A stretch of 6,755 nucleotides of DNA from Spirochaetota bacterium (lineage in GTDB: Bacteria; Spirochaetota; JAGLSM01). Of the stretch, positions 1 through 5,738 are shown in pieces; position 1 is the first letter of the stretch; every line of letters starts with the position of its first letter. The translations under genes were made by a program, and so were the position numbers. The stretch covers positions 1 to 6,755 of the forward strand of contig JAGLSM010000116.1 of NCBI GenBank assembly GCA_023135745.1, written 5' to 3'. The notes under the pieces are model-generated. The model had not been told where the DNA came from, ran no database searches, and saw only the letters and a list, made by a program, of their open reading frames with translations.

Positions 1-43
1 GATTTTTTGATATTGAAAATTTTTTGTCTTGGACATTTGTCAT

Positions 44-94
44 AAAAAAGATCCCGCTGAAGACAGGATTGTTAGAGTCTTCAACGGGATTCTT
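44..94 (-). terminator. Rho-independent terminator after the lipoprotein gene
   Basis: A 14-bp stem pairs 77-90 with 51-64 around a 12-nt loop, and an outer AAG/CTT extension adds pairs past a one-base bulge. On the minus strand it runs straight into CTTTTTT (50-44). The single irregular pair (57/84) is a G-U wobble in minus-strand RNA but a C/A mismatch in plus-strand RNA. The plus side also lacks a T tract. Both facts make it a minus-strand terminator. It begins 30 nt after the lipoprotein stop codon. Confidence 0.92.
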
Positions 95-123
95 CCTTAA
101 AAATATACTTATAAGAATCGCAC

Positions 124-906
124 TTATTTTTGATTAACAAATTCACAGTTTGTCATGCCGATTCTTCCGAAAGAGGTTCTGCTTACTCGCCCCTTTATCA
201 TAACTCCTCTACGGTTTATGACTTTCTCGTGTTCCTCTTTCATTTTACATCCTACTAAGACCTTTCCGGACTTAGGGTCTTTGAGATCCACTCGGATTGT
301 TTTTCCGTAAGAAGTTGTGGAAGTTGTTGTTCCCCAATAATCTCCTGTTACAGTTATCTCTTTTCCAAACCAGCTATAAAATGTTTTATAAAAATCTGCT
401 GCATCTACAGGTTTATCAGCATCTATTTTATAAGGGTTTGCTTTAATAGTTTTGGTTTTTGATGCGTCTTTAACAACCAGGATGCAGTCTTTCATACGAA
501 TCTTACCGTAATAATCTCTTTCAATAGTTCCTGAGATGACTATGGGAGTATTTCTTGAGAATTTTTCAGGATATTCATTAGACATTGTACACTCAATGAG
601 CTTTTTTTTGTCACCAACTGATCCTACAAGAGAGACTATTTTCCCAATAGAGCCTTCATCGAAGAAAAAAGCACAGTAACCTTTTACACTGATTTTTTTT
701 CCCTTCCACGCAAAATAGGCATAAGAAAGATCCGCAATTGGAATCGCTTTTGAGACATCAACATTATCAGGGCTGATCCCGACAACGATTTTTTCAGCAT
801 CGGTTTTATCCTTTCCCTGGCTTCCGGATTTTCCACATGATGAAATAAGAAATACTAACGTGAGTACAATAGATAAAGATTTCATTTTTCCTGCAATTTT
901 AATCAT
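124..906 (-). CDS. Lipoprotein with two tandem tRNA_anti-like (OB-fold) domains
   Basis: A 260-aa predicted lipoprotein, probably anchored in the envelope; its function is unknown. Residues 8-23 form a lipoprotein signal peptide with lipobox ISSC, lipidated at C24, followed by a polar GKSGSQGKDK linker. The mature part is an internal duplication: about 59-145 and 171-257 align with a constant offset of 112-114 residues. Matched positions include W67/W179, G76/G188, C106/C220, M108/M222, E111/E225, G126/G239, G134/G247, M138/M251 and C141/C254. The pattern (W-x-GK-x-I-x-V-x-G, then I-x-G, then G-x-I-x-M-x-x-C) resembles the tRNA_anti-like OB-fold family (PF12869), recognised by eye only. The ATG at 906 has AAGGAG at 913-918, 6 nt away. 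M8 is a second possible start with AGGA only 3 nt upstream and gives a classic short signal peptide. The gene is the last before the terminator at 44-94. The conserved cysteine pair in each repeat could form a disulfide. Confidence 0.85.
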   Translation of the reverse strand: MIKIAGKMKSLSIVLTLVFLISSCGKSGSQGKDKTDAEKIVVGISPDNVDVSKAIPIADLSYAYFAWKGKKISVKGYCAFFFDEGSIGKIVSLVGSVGDKKKLIECTMSNEYPEKFSRNTPIVISGTIERDYYGKIRMKDCILVVKDASKTKTIKANPYKIDADKPVDAADFYKTFYSWFGKEITVTGDYWGTTTSTTSYGKTIRVDLKDPKSGKVLVGCKMKEEHEKVINRRGVMIKGRVSRTSFGRIGMTNCEFVNQK

Positions 907-912
907 TTACTT

Positions 913-918
913 CTCCTT
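913..918 (-). promoter_or_regulatory. Ribosome binding site of the lipoprotein gene
   Basis: AAGGAG lies 6 nt before the ATG at 906. It favours this start over the internal M8 codon, whose AGGA is spaced only 3 nt. Confidence 0.75.
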
Positions 919-935
919 AGGTTTATATTGAGCGT

Positions 936-970
936 CGAGGTATAAATCACCTCGGGTTTGTGATTTATAC
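936..970. promoter_or_regulatory. Overlapping inverted repeats upstream of the lipoprotein gene
   Basis: Two perfect inverted repeats share bases. The longer is an 11-bp stem (940-950 with 960-970) around a 9-nt loop. The shorter is a 6-bp stem, CGAGGT/ACCTCG (936-941 with 949-954), around a 7-nt loop. They cannot both form in one transcript. Neither is followed by a T tract, so simple termination is unlikely. The element sits 12 nt before the lipoprotein's AAGGAG. It could be an operator, an RNA switch in the leader or an mRNA processing hairpin; the sequence does not decide which. No convincing promoter was found in the 907-1051 gap. Confidence 0.45.
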
Positions 971-1051
971 TATGCTTGGGAGGTTTTTACCAGCTTTTTT
1001 TGGGGACGGAGGTGAATCTTGCGCAAAATGGATGACATATTGTGATAGTTT

Positions 1052-1375
1052 CTACATTGGTCCCCACATCGGGTCATTCCCAAAACGCTTCCACCAGAAT
1101 TCATCTTTAGTATCGTATTTTTCGACACTTTCTTTGGAAAAGGATATTTTGTATAATTTGCAGTAGTTCATGATTAATTGATATGCTTCAATAATTTTTT
1201 GCGACTTATCTCTTGATTCTTCAATATTATGGTTATCGTGGGCTGATTTATCAGGGTGCCAATTCAGCATAAGTTCATGAAATGAATTTTTGATTTCATC
1301 TATTGTGGCCTCTTCCGTGATTTGCAAAATTTCACGGGCTTCTGTAATTAATTCGTACTGAGATTTTTGTTTCAT
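1052..1375 (-). CDS. Small J-domain (DnaJ-like) protein
   Basis: A 107-aa cytoplasmic protein that is essentially one J domain plus a short tail. J domains stimulate the ATPase of a DnaK/Hsp70 partner through an HPD motif; here it is HPDK at residues 40-43, inside helix II-HPD-helix III. Residues about 9-38 (alternating hydrophobic, ending F-H-E-L-M-L-N-W) give helices I-II, and about 53-72 (K-I-I-E-A-Y-Q-L-I) give helix III. There is no G/F region, zinc finger or C-terminal client-binding domain, so it is not DnaJ itself but a type III-like J protein with an unknown client. The tail is aromatic and ends WWKRFGNDPMWGPM. The frame extends 21 bases upstream to a GTG at 1396, but the ATG at 1375 has AAAGGA 8 nt before it and was chosen. 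It follows the DUF2461 gene after 64 bp and may share its transcript. Confidence 0.88.
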   Translation of the reverse strand: MKQKSQYELITEAREILQITEEATIDEIKNSFHELMLNWHPDKSAHDNHNIEESRDKSQKIIEAYQLIMNYCKLYKISFSKESVEKYDTKDEFWWKRFGNDPMWGPM

Positions 1376-1383
1376 TTTTAGGT

Positions 1384-1389
1384 TCCTTT
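1384..1389 (-). promoter_or_regulatory. Ribosome binding site that sets the J-protein start
   Basis: AAAGGA lies 8 nt before the ATG at 1375. It falls inside the frame extension from the GTG at 1396, so the longer reading is unlikely to be translated. Confidence 0.7.
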
Positions 1390-1402
1390 GAGTCACATAT
1401 TT

Positions 1403-1435
1403 GGTATTCGAAGGATTAATCCCTCGATTGATACC
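1403..1435. repeat. Intergenic hairpin between the DUF2461 and J-protein genes
   Basis: An imperfect inverted repeat: GGTAT/ATACC outer arms, TCGA/TCGA middle arms and a central palindrome GGATTAATCC, with a three-base bulge on one side. It lies 4 nt after the DUF2461 stop codon. No T tract follows on either strand, so intrinsic termination is not supported. It could be a transcript-processing or 3'-end-protecting hairpin, or a protein site. Confidence 0.4.
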
Positions 1436-1439
1436 CTTC

Positions 1440-2126
1440 CTACCAGGGAAGTCCCACTGCCTCTGTTAGAAATTTCATCATTGGTTCGGCAGACTTAAAT
1501 AATTTTTCTATCTTGTTAATAAAATCCCGCGAGCATGTGTCTTCTTCTGTTAATGTTATACTAGCTACAAAGTCTTTACGTTTAATGTCTTCTATTAATG
1601 GATGCTTAGGGTCAAATCCCTTTGGAGCCCTCTTTAGGGAATCACCGCCTAATGAATAGATTTTGGAAAAACTTTTATCATTTTTAACAGACAACCATTC
1701 TTTTTGTTTTTTATCGATTGCTGTTCTGATTTTACCAACTGTCTGGCTATCCGGGCGCCATATTCCTATTCCGCAAAAAACACTGCCAGGTTCCAGATGG
1801 ATGTAATAGCCGGGCGCGTGAACGTCCTTGCCTTGTTCATGCCGGAACTGGATTCCTGCAGCTGTTTTATATGGAGTTTTGTCTTTTGAGAAACGCACAT
1901 CCCTATATATGCGAAATAGGGAGCCCCCTGATTTTCGTGGATCCGCGATATAATGAGGGGCAAACTGGGGGAGACGGACACCAAAATCATCGATAAATTC
2001 TAATAGTGGTTCCCTGACTATTTTTTCGAATCGGTCTTTATTTTTCTCAAACCATGCTTTGTTATTATTTTTTTCCAGTTTTCTGAAAAACTCAAAGAGT
2101 TCCGGGGTTATATATGATTCAGGCAT
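1440..2126 (-). CDS. DUF2461 family protein (TIGR02453-like)
   Basis: A 228-aa soluble protein without a signal peptide or membrane segment, matching the DUF2461 family (PF09365) in length and motifs. The signature blocks are NNNKAWFEKNK at residues 20-30, RIYRDVRFSKDKTPYKT at 72-88 and GYYIHLEPG at 106-114 followed by GIGIWRPD at 119-126. The biochemical function of the family is not known to me and none is assigned. The ATG at 2126 is preceded by AGGA with 6-nt spacing. It lies 64 bp after the cyclic-nucleotide-binding gene and 64 bp before the J-protein gene in the same direction. No clear promoter was found in the upstream gap, only AT-rich sequence, so it may be co-transcribed with either neighbour. 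The frame looks intact and full length. Confidence 0.9.
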   Translation of the reverse strand: MPESYITPELFEFFRKLEKNNNKAWFEKNKDRFEKIVREPLLEFIDDFGVRLPQFAPHYIADPRKSGGSLFRIYRDVRFSKDKTPYKTAAGIQFRHEQGKDVHAPGYYIHLEPGSVFCGIGIWRPDSQTVGKIRTAIDKKQKEWLSVKNDKSFSKIYSLGGDSLKRAPKGFDPKHPLIEDIKRKDFVASITLTEEDTCSRDFINKIEKLFKSAEPMMKFLTEAVGLPW

Positions 2127-2164
2127 ATGGCATCCTATTTATTATTTTAATATATAGAACAATT

Positions 2165-2193
2165 AAAAAAAAGCTTTGATTTCTTGAAATTTA
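2165..2193 (-). terminator. Possible weak terminator after the cyclic-nucleotide-binding gene
   Basis: A run of eight T on the minus strand (2172-2165) follows the stop codon closely. The only stem before it is a short AT-only one (ATTT/AAAT around CAAG). Read-through into the DUF2461 gene is therefore likely even if some termination occurs. Confidence 0.25.
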
Positions 2194-2715
2194 ATCCTTC
2201 AGATAAGCGTCCATCATGTCATTGACTTCTTCCTGATTTATGGATCCACGATTACTAAATGCAAGTTCCTGGTTTGTATTGCGGAGTTTATTTAAGAGAT
2301 TATATATAATGAGCAGTAAAATTTTTACTCCGGCATTGGAATGTTTTTTTATAAATTTTCTGAGGTTGTCTCTTTCGATTTGAAGAAGTACTGCGTCATT
2401 TCCTGTCGCGGTGGCGGTTCTCTTTGTGTTCAGGAACATTGCCGCTTCTCCAAAAACATCTCCCTCATGAAGGGTCGTCAGGAATGTATTTTTATCATCA
2501 TTATCTTTAATGGTTATTCCAATTGAACCTGAAATAACGCCGTAAAGATATGGACTGGTATTTCCTTCTTTTATAATGAGTTCTCCTTTTTCTGATTGAA
2601 GAATCCTGGACACAGCAATAATCTCATTGATTTCTTCATCGTCCAAATACTGAAAAACCATAATTTTTCTAATTTTCTCACTCAGCAGATTTTGGTTTAA
2701 CTGAATTTGGTTCAT
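2191..2715 (-). CDS. Single-domain cyclic nucleotide-binding (CRP-like cNMP) protein
   Basis: A 174-aa cytoplasmic protein with one cyclic nucleotide-monophosphate-binding fold. Residues about 19-120 carry the typical pattern: G44-x-L-I-I-x-E-G51 in the early strands, Y-G-V-I-S-G-S (58-64), then G85-D-V-F-G-E-A-A and K-R-T-A-T-A (98-103). The latter two form the phosphate-binding cassette, with E90 and R99 at the positions that normally contact the ribose and cyclic phosphate. Helices fill about 118-145, and a polar tail with acidic residues ends the protein. There is no helix-turn-helix, kinase or channel domain, so it is not a CRP/FNR transcription factor and any output must come through a partner. 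ATG at 2715 has AAAAGG (2723-2728) 7 nt upstream. A strong promoter lies at 2771-2799. Confidence 0.9.
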   Translation of the reverse strand: MNQIQLNQNLLSEKIRKIMVFQYLDDEEINEIIAVSRILQSEKGELIIKEGNTSPYLYGVISGSIGITIKDNDDKNTFLTTLHEGDVFGEAAMFLNTKRTATATGNDAVLLQIERDNLRKFIKKHSNAGVKILLLIIYNLLNKLRNTNQELAFSNRGSINQEEVNDMMDAYLKD

Positions 2716-2770
2716 TTTTTTACCTTTTAAATTGTTTTTTATAAATAATTAATTGTAAAGCATTTGAATC

Positions 2771-2799
2771 AGAATATAAGAAAAGCAATGTCTTGTCAA
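2771..2799 (-). promoter_or_regulatory. Sigma70-type promoter of the cyclic-nucleotide-binding gene
   Basis: A perfect -35 TTGACA (2799-2794 on the minus strand) and a -10 TATTCT (2776-2771, 4 of 6 to consensus) are separated by exactly 17 bp. Transcription would start near 2764, leaving a leader of about 50 nt. It lies just after the stop of the Omp85-type gene, showing that the cyclic-nucleotide-binding gene need not depend on that gene's transcript. Confidence 0.7.
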
Positions 2800-2818
2800 A
2801 ATAATATTATATTGTGAA

Positions 2819-4462
2819 CTAAAAAACCTTTGATAATTTAAAACTGATTCCATTATCAAAATCTTTGTTGGAATTAAAGCCGTAAGAGAAAAGTATGTCA
2901 AATTGGAATTGATCAAGAATCAGCATGTTAAAACCAAATCCAAAAGCGTTGGCAAAACAAACCGGATTGTCATATCCATCAAGATCAATATTATGATAGT
3001 AGACAAGATCATGAAAAATGGAGAATTTTAAGATATCCCTAATAAGGGAATAACGGAAATCAAGTGAAAGCTGAATAACACGATCTGTATAAAAGGAGTC
3101 ATTAAAAATTCCGCGCAAGTAGGTGCCTCCAACAGATTCCTGCTCATCAAAGGCAACATAACCCCAAAGCCAAACACCTTTACCGGTAATAATCAAGTCA
3201 TGCCAGCCAAAACTTATTAAGCTGCGGTAGGTAAGTCTGACTTCATTAAATTGAAGCCCGCCTTCCACCCAGAAGCGGCGGGCCGTTATTTCCAGAAAAT
3301 TCACATGATCCTTGCGCGTTTTTAAAGGATTAAAATCCCATTTTAAATGCATGGTTAAAAAGGGGCGTGTACGCCAAGGTCTTGGAGTTATTCCATTAGT
3401 TATTGCCGATGAATGTTTTACTCCAAAAAGAAGCTTGTCTTGAATACCTCCGCCAAAAGATACTAGTAATCCTTGGGAGAAATCATAACCTAAATTCAGG
3501 GCGCCTTCCAGGATTTCGGTATAATATAGTTCAATGCCTTTATTTTTTCGTTGTTGACTTCTAAGGTTATTGCGCAGCCACAGGATAGGACGAATGTGAC
3601 TGCCGTTTAAGGGAGGCATCATCCAACCCATTTCCAGAAAAGCCCTGGTTAAATTTGGATAGGTTGAATTATCGTCAAGGTTGTACCTTATTGTACCTCC
3701 CAACTTGCTGTTGATCCACCAGCGGTCTTTCTTAAAAAATAAATTTCTATCCCTGTTCTTTAACCATACACCTAATCCTTCATTGTGATTATAATTGATA
3801 TTAAAAGCTAATCCGGTCCGCCAGTCAACTTTTTTACGCCAGATGTGAAGTTCAAACAGAGCTCTTTGAGAAATAATTGGTGTTCCTTGAAAACGGCCCA
3901 GACCTTCAAGTTGAAGACCCGTATGGTTTTTCTGATTTAATCTTACAATTTTATAATAAAGATTTTTCCAGCCGAACCTGCGGCATAAAATGTCTAATTG
4001 CCGTTTTAAATAAGGACGGTTAAAAATTTTATATGGCATATTAAGCGCCATTTTTAAACGGATAGCAGTAAATGAGTTAAACCCAATAAACAAAACCTTT
4101 TCTAAACGTCCCTCGTCAAGAACTACGATTAGTTTGCCTTGTTGTATTAAAACCTTTACTCGAGCTAATATATACCCGGCCCTGCGTAGAAAACGGAGCA
4201 TTTTACGCCTGACATAGACAGCGGTACGCCAATTTACCCGTAAATGTCTGTTTAAATTAAGAATAGCAAGATAGGTTTCCTTATTGAAGAGTTCGTTTCC
4301 TTTGAATTGGATCCTGGCATTATTCATCGCATGGGTTGGTTTAATACATAATAAAAGGAGAATAATCAGAATACTCATGCTGACATATCTTTTAAAATGA
4401 TATTTCCAGCACCCTGCTGTCTTCTGATGACTCTGTTTATTAAAATTTAACAGCACATACAT
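2819..4462 (-). CDS. Omp85-superfamily outer-membrane protein with two POTRA domains
   Basis: A 547-aa predicted outer-membrane barrel. Residues about 24-45 form a signal peptide (HFKRYVS, a leucine-rich core, cut after THA). POTRA-like unit 1 covers about 50-118 (I-x-F-K-G-N-x-L-F start, R-R-A-G-Y middle). Unit 2 covers about 119-185 (V-L-F-I-G-F-N-S-F start, L-x-x-Q-L-x-x-L-x-x-x-F-G). About 190-547 is rich in alternating aromatic/hydrophobic strands, long enough for a 16-strand barrel. G-G-T-Y-L-R-G (445-451) matches the Omp85 loop-6 (V/L)RG(F/Y) motif, and the chain ends in phenylalanine as barrel proteins do. Two POTRAs are fewer than BamA's five or TamA's three and equal TpsB's, but no secreted TpsA partner or assembly gene is adjacent. 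Substrate unknown. The POTRA region is strikingly arginine/lysine rich. The ATG at 4462 has only a weak upstream GGG/AAAGAG; M29 (4378) is an alternative, also without a good site. Confidence 0.82.
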   Translation of the reverse strand: MYVLLNFNKQSHQKTAGCWKYHFKRYVSMSILIILLLLCIKPTHAMNNARIQFKGNELFNKETYLAILNLNRHLRVNWRTAVYVRRKMLRFLRRAGYILARVKVLIQQGKLIVVLDEGRLEKVLFIGFNSFTAIRLKMALNMPYKIFNRPYLKRQLDILCRRFGWKNLYYKIVRLNQKNHTGLQLEGLGRFQGTPIISQRALFELHIWRKKVDWRTGLAFNINYNHNEGLGVWLKNRDRNLFFKKDRWWINSKLGGTIRYNLDDNSTYPNLTRAFLEMGWMMPPLNGSHIRPILWLRNNLRSQQRKNKGIELYYTEILEGALNLGYDFSQGLLVSFGGGIQDKLLFGVKHSSAITNGITPRPWRTRPFLTMHLKWDFNPLKTRKDHVNFLEITARRFWVEGGLQFNEVRLTYRSLISFGWHDLIITGKGVWLWGYVAFDEQESVGGTYLRGIFNDSFYTDRVIQLSLDFRYSLIRDILKFSIFHDLVYYHNIDLDGYDNPVCFANAFGFGFNMLILDQFQFDILFSYGFNSNKDFDNGISFKLSKVF

Positions 4463-4534
4463 TGCTCTTTACCCGATTCAGGAATATTGTTATAAATGGC
4501 TGATTGGATGCTAAATGAAATCATCAATTTTATT

Positions 4535-4562
4535 TAGACAATTAGTGTTTCTTTTTTCTAAT
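4535..4562 (+). promoter_or_regulatory. Candidate promoter of the redoxin gene
   Basis: TAGACA (5 of 6 to -35 consensus) and TCTAAT (5 of 6 to -10) are separated by 16 bp. Transcription would begin near 4569, giving a leader of about 100 nt before the AAGGAG at 4660. The inverted repeat at 4538-4565 covers both boxes. Called by eye only. Confidence 0.4.
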
Positions 4563-4565
4563 TGT
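4538..4565. promoter_or_regulatory. Inverted repeat (operator-like) in the divergent intergenic region
   Basis: Perfect 8-bp arms, ACAATTAG (4538-4545) and CTAATTGT (4558-4565), flank a 12-nt T-rich spacer. The 20-bp centre-to-centre distance is about two helical turns, as expected for a dimeric regulator bound on one DNA face. It overlaps the candidate plus-strand promoter and the -10 of the candidate minus-strand promoter. A chance AT-rich palindrome remains possible. Confidence 0.4.
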
Positions 4566-4589
4566 ATCACCAGTCTCCTTCAAGTACAA
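4561..4589 (-). promoter_or_regulatory. Candidate promoter of the Omp85-type gene
   Basis: TTGTAC (4589-4584 on the minus strand) and TACAAT (4566-4561, 5 of 6 to -10) are separated by 17 bp. A TGA just before the -10 makes an extended -10 motif, compensating for a poor -35. The start would be near 4554, about 90 nt before the ATG at 4462. Called by eye only. Confidence 0.4.
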
Positions 4590-4659
4590 CTATTTTACGT
4601 TTTTAAAAAAAATCAATAAGAACCTGGTTTATTGAGTATATTTTCTCTATCAATTCATT

Positions 4660-4665
4660 AAGGAG
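4660..4665 (+). promoter_or_regulatory. Ribosome binding site of the redoxin gene
   Basis: AAGGAG with 5-nt spacing to the ATG at 4671; it fixes this start. Confidence 0.8.
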
Positions 4666-4670
4666 ATAAT

Positions 4671-5225
4671 ATGTCTGAAACACCTTCAACAATGGTTCCG
4701 CTTGGATCAAAGGCTCCGTATTTTATCCTTCCTGATGTAGTAAGCGGTAAAGATCTTTCTTTGAATGATATTTCTTCAAATACAGCTACAGTGATAATGT
4801 TTATTTGTAATCACTGTCCCTTTGTGAAACATGTTCAGAAGGAATTAACCGGACTCTCGAATGAATACATTGCCAAAGGAATATCTTTTGCTGCTATTAA
4901 TTCAAACGATGTTGAGAATTATCCGCAGGACAGCCCTCGGAGGATGAAAGAAACTGCCGAAACTCAAGGATTTACTTTTCCATATTTATACGATGAAACC
5001 CAAGAGACAGCTAAAGCTTATCATGCCGCATGTACTCCTGATTTTTATATTTATGATAAAGATATGAAGCTGGTCTATCGGGGACAGATGGATGATTCAC
5101 GGCCCGGCAATGGTAAACCTGTAACGGGATTAGATATCCGCAATGCTCTGGATGCTGTAATAAATGGCAATACTCCTGATAGTAATCAGAAACCAAGTAT
5201 TGGCTGTAATATCAAATGGAAGTAA
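4671..5225 (+). CDS. Thioredoxin-fold (AhpC/TSA-like redoxin) family protein
   Basis: A 184-aa protein of the redoxin/AhpC-TSA branch of the thioredoxin fold, probably a thiol-disulfide oxidoreductase or peroxidase-like enzyme. The active site is C46-N-H-C49 in FICNHCPFVKH, a CxxC at the end of the first core strand and before a helix. T122-P123 in the ACTPDFYIYD block is the cis-proline loop next to the active site. G138-Q-M-D-D and the ending P-S-I-G-C-N-I-K-W-K fit a known bacterial subfamily annotated only as 'thioredoxin family protein'. There is no signal peptide, so it is likely cytoplasmic. C121 and C179 are additional cysteines of unknown role. The ATG at 4671 has AAGGAG at 4660-4665, 5 nt away. 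It is divergent from the Omp85-type gene and converges on the TPR gene, with 7 bp between stops and no terminator between. The natural substrate cannot be read from sequence. Confidence 0.9.
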   Translation: MSETPSTMVPLGSKAPYFILPDVVSGKDLSLNDISSNTATVIMFICNHCPFVKHVQKELTGLSNEYIAKGISFAAINSNDVENYPQDSPRRMKETAETQGFTFPYLYDETQETAKAYHAACTPDFYIYDKDMKLVYRGQMDDSRPGNGKPVTGLDIRNALDAVINGNTPDSNQKPSIGCNIKWK

Positions 5226-5232
5226 GGATTAT

Positions 5233-5673
5233 TTAGCTTCTTTGCCCTCTGAATTTTCTTGCCGTGTCATCCATTTTTATAATCAGCTTTTTAAATTCAG
5301 GTGTATCGCGGATTGAATCAAAATCAGAATCAAGGTAAGGTCTGCTGCGGTGACCTTTCCATAAAGGTATTGATTTTTCAAAATATATAAGAGCTTGTGT
5401 TTTATTTCTTAAGACTGAAAAAAGACATGCTGAATTAAACATTGCCCAATAATGATTCGGATTGGCTTTTACCGCGTTGAGAAAATTAGCAAGTGATGCG
5501 TTGAATTCACGTTTTCTGTAGAGGTTCAAACCTGTCTGATTCAGTATTTTGGAAATATGCTGCATTTCTTCAAGGGATTCATTTGTCAGCCAGCCTTTGT
5601 TAGTATTATTTTCAGTCGCTGCAATTTGTGCGGTTAATAGTAAAATAATGAAAAAAACAATACCTTTTTTCAT
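5233..5673 (-). CDS. Small secreted TPR-repeat protein
   Basis: A 146-aa exported protein with tetratricopeptide repeats, which normally bind other proteins. Residues 1-19 (MKKG, then a hydrophobic core, ending Q-I-A-A) are a Sec signal peptide without a lipobox, so it is probably periplasmic. TPR 1 is about 43-73 (G-x-x-L-Y-x-x-x-x-F-x-x-S-L-x-x-F-x-x-A, ending A-N-P-N) and TPR 2 about 75-107 (Y-W-A-M-F-N-S-A, A-L-x-Y-F-E-K-S-I). D-S-D-F-D-S-I-R-D-x-P-E-F (115-127) is the closing motif often seen after short TPR arrays. The frame extends to a GTG at 5754, but that codon lies upstream of the likely transcription start and lacks a ribosome site. The ATG at 5673 has AAAGAG 6 nt upstream and directly begins the signal peptide. 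The propeller gene ends 107 bp upstream in the same direction; a functional link is possible but unproven. Confidence 0.85.
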   Translation of the reverse strand: MKKGIVFFIILLLTAQIAATENNTNKGWLTNESLEEMQHISKILNQTGLNLYRKREFNASLANFLNAVKANPNHYWAMFNSACLFSVLRNKTQALIYFEKSIPLWKGHRSRPYLDSDFDSIRDTPEFKKLIIKMDDTARKFRGQRS

Positions 5674-5679
5674 GACCAA

Positions 5680-5685
5680 CTCTTT
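5680..5685 (-). promoter_or_regulatory. Ribosome binding site that sets the TPR protein start
   Basis: AAAGAG lies 6 nt before the ATG at 5673. Together with the signal peptide it rules in favour of this start over the GTG at 5754. Confidence 0.55.
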
Positions 5686-5709
5686 CTTCGAACACTTTTC
5701 TTTAAAAGC

Positions 5710-5738
5710 ATTATAAAACAGGTATAAATGGTGTGCAA
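5710..5738 (-). promoter_or_regulatory. Sigma70-type promoter of the TPR gene
   Basis: A perfect -10 TATAAT (5715-5710 on the minus strand) and a TTGCAC -35 (5738-5733, TTG conserved) are separated by 17 bp. Transcription would start near 5703, leaving a leader of about 30 nt before the ATG at 5673. Confidence 0.65.

Noticed and set aside
960..1166. Plus-strand open frame of 68 codons
   Set aside because: It begins in the hairpin region and overlaps the J-protein gene on the other strand. It has no ribosome site and no recognisable protein pattern.
1376..1396. Longer J protein starting at the GTG at 1396
   Set aside because: The extension contains the ribosome site of the ATG at 1375, and the J domain starts after that ATG.
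1704..1990. Open frames on both strands inside the DUF2461 gene
   Set aside because: Both lie fully within a well-supported family gene and have no ribosome site or protein-like composition.
2341..2526. Plus-strand frame antisense to the cyclic-nucleotide-binding gene
   Set aside because: It is a shadow of the conserved binding-cassette codons, with no independent support.
4496..4537. A 13-codon plus-strand frame (ATG at 4496)
   Set aside because: Too short, poorly spaced from any ribosome site and upstream of the candidate redoxin promoter.
4511..4570. A 19-codon minus-strand frame starting GTG with AAGGAG 4 nt upstream, ahead of the Omp85-type gene
   Set aside because: Its start lies upstream of the predicted transcription start near 4554, and the peptide resembles nothing known. 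A leader peptide would need a promoter further upstream.
5011..5196. Minus-strand frame inside the redoxin gene
   Set aside because: It is a shadow of a strongly supported gene and has no start signal.
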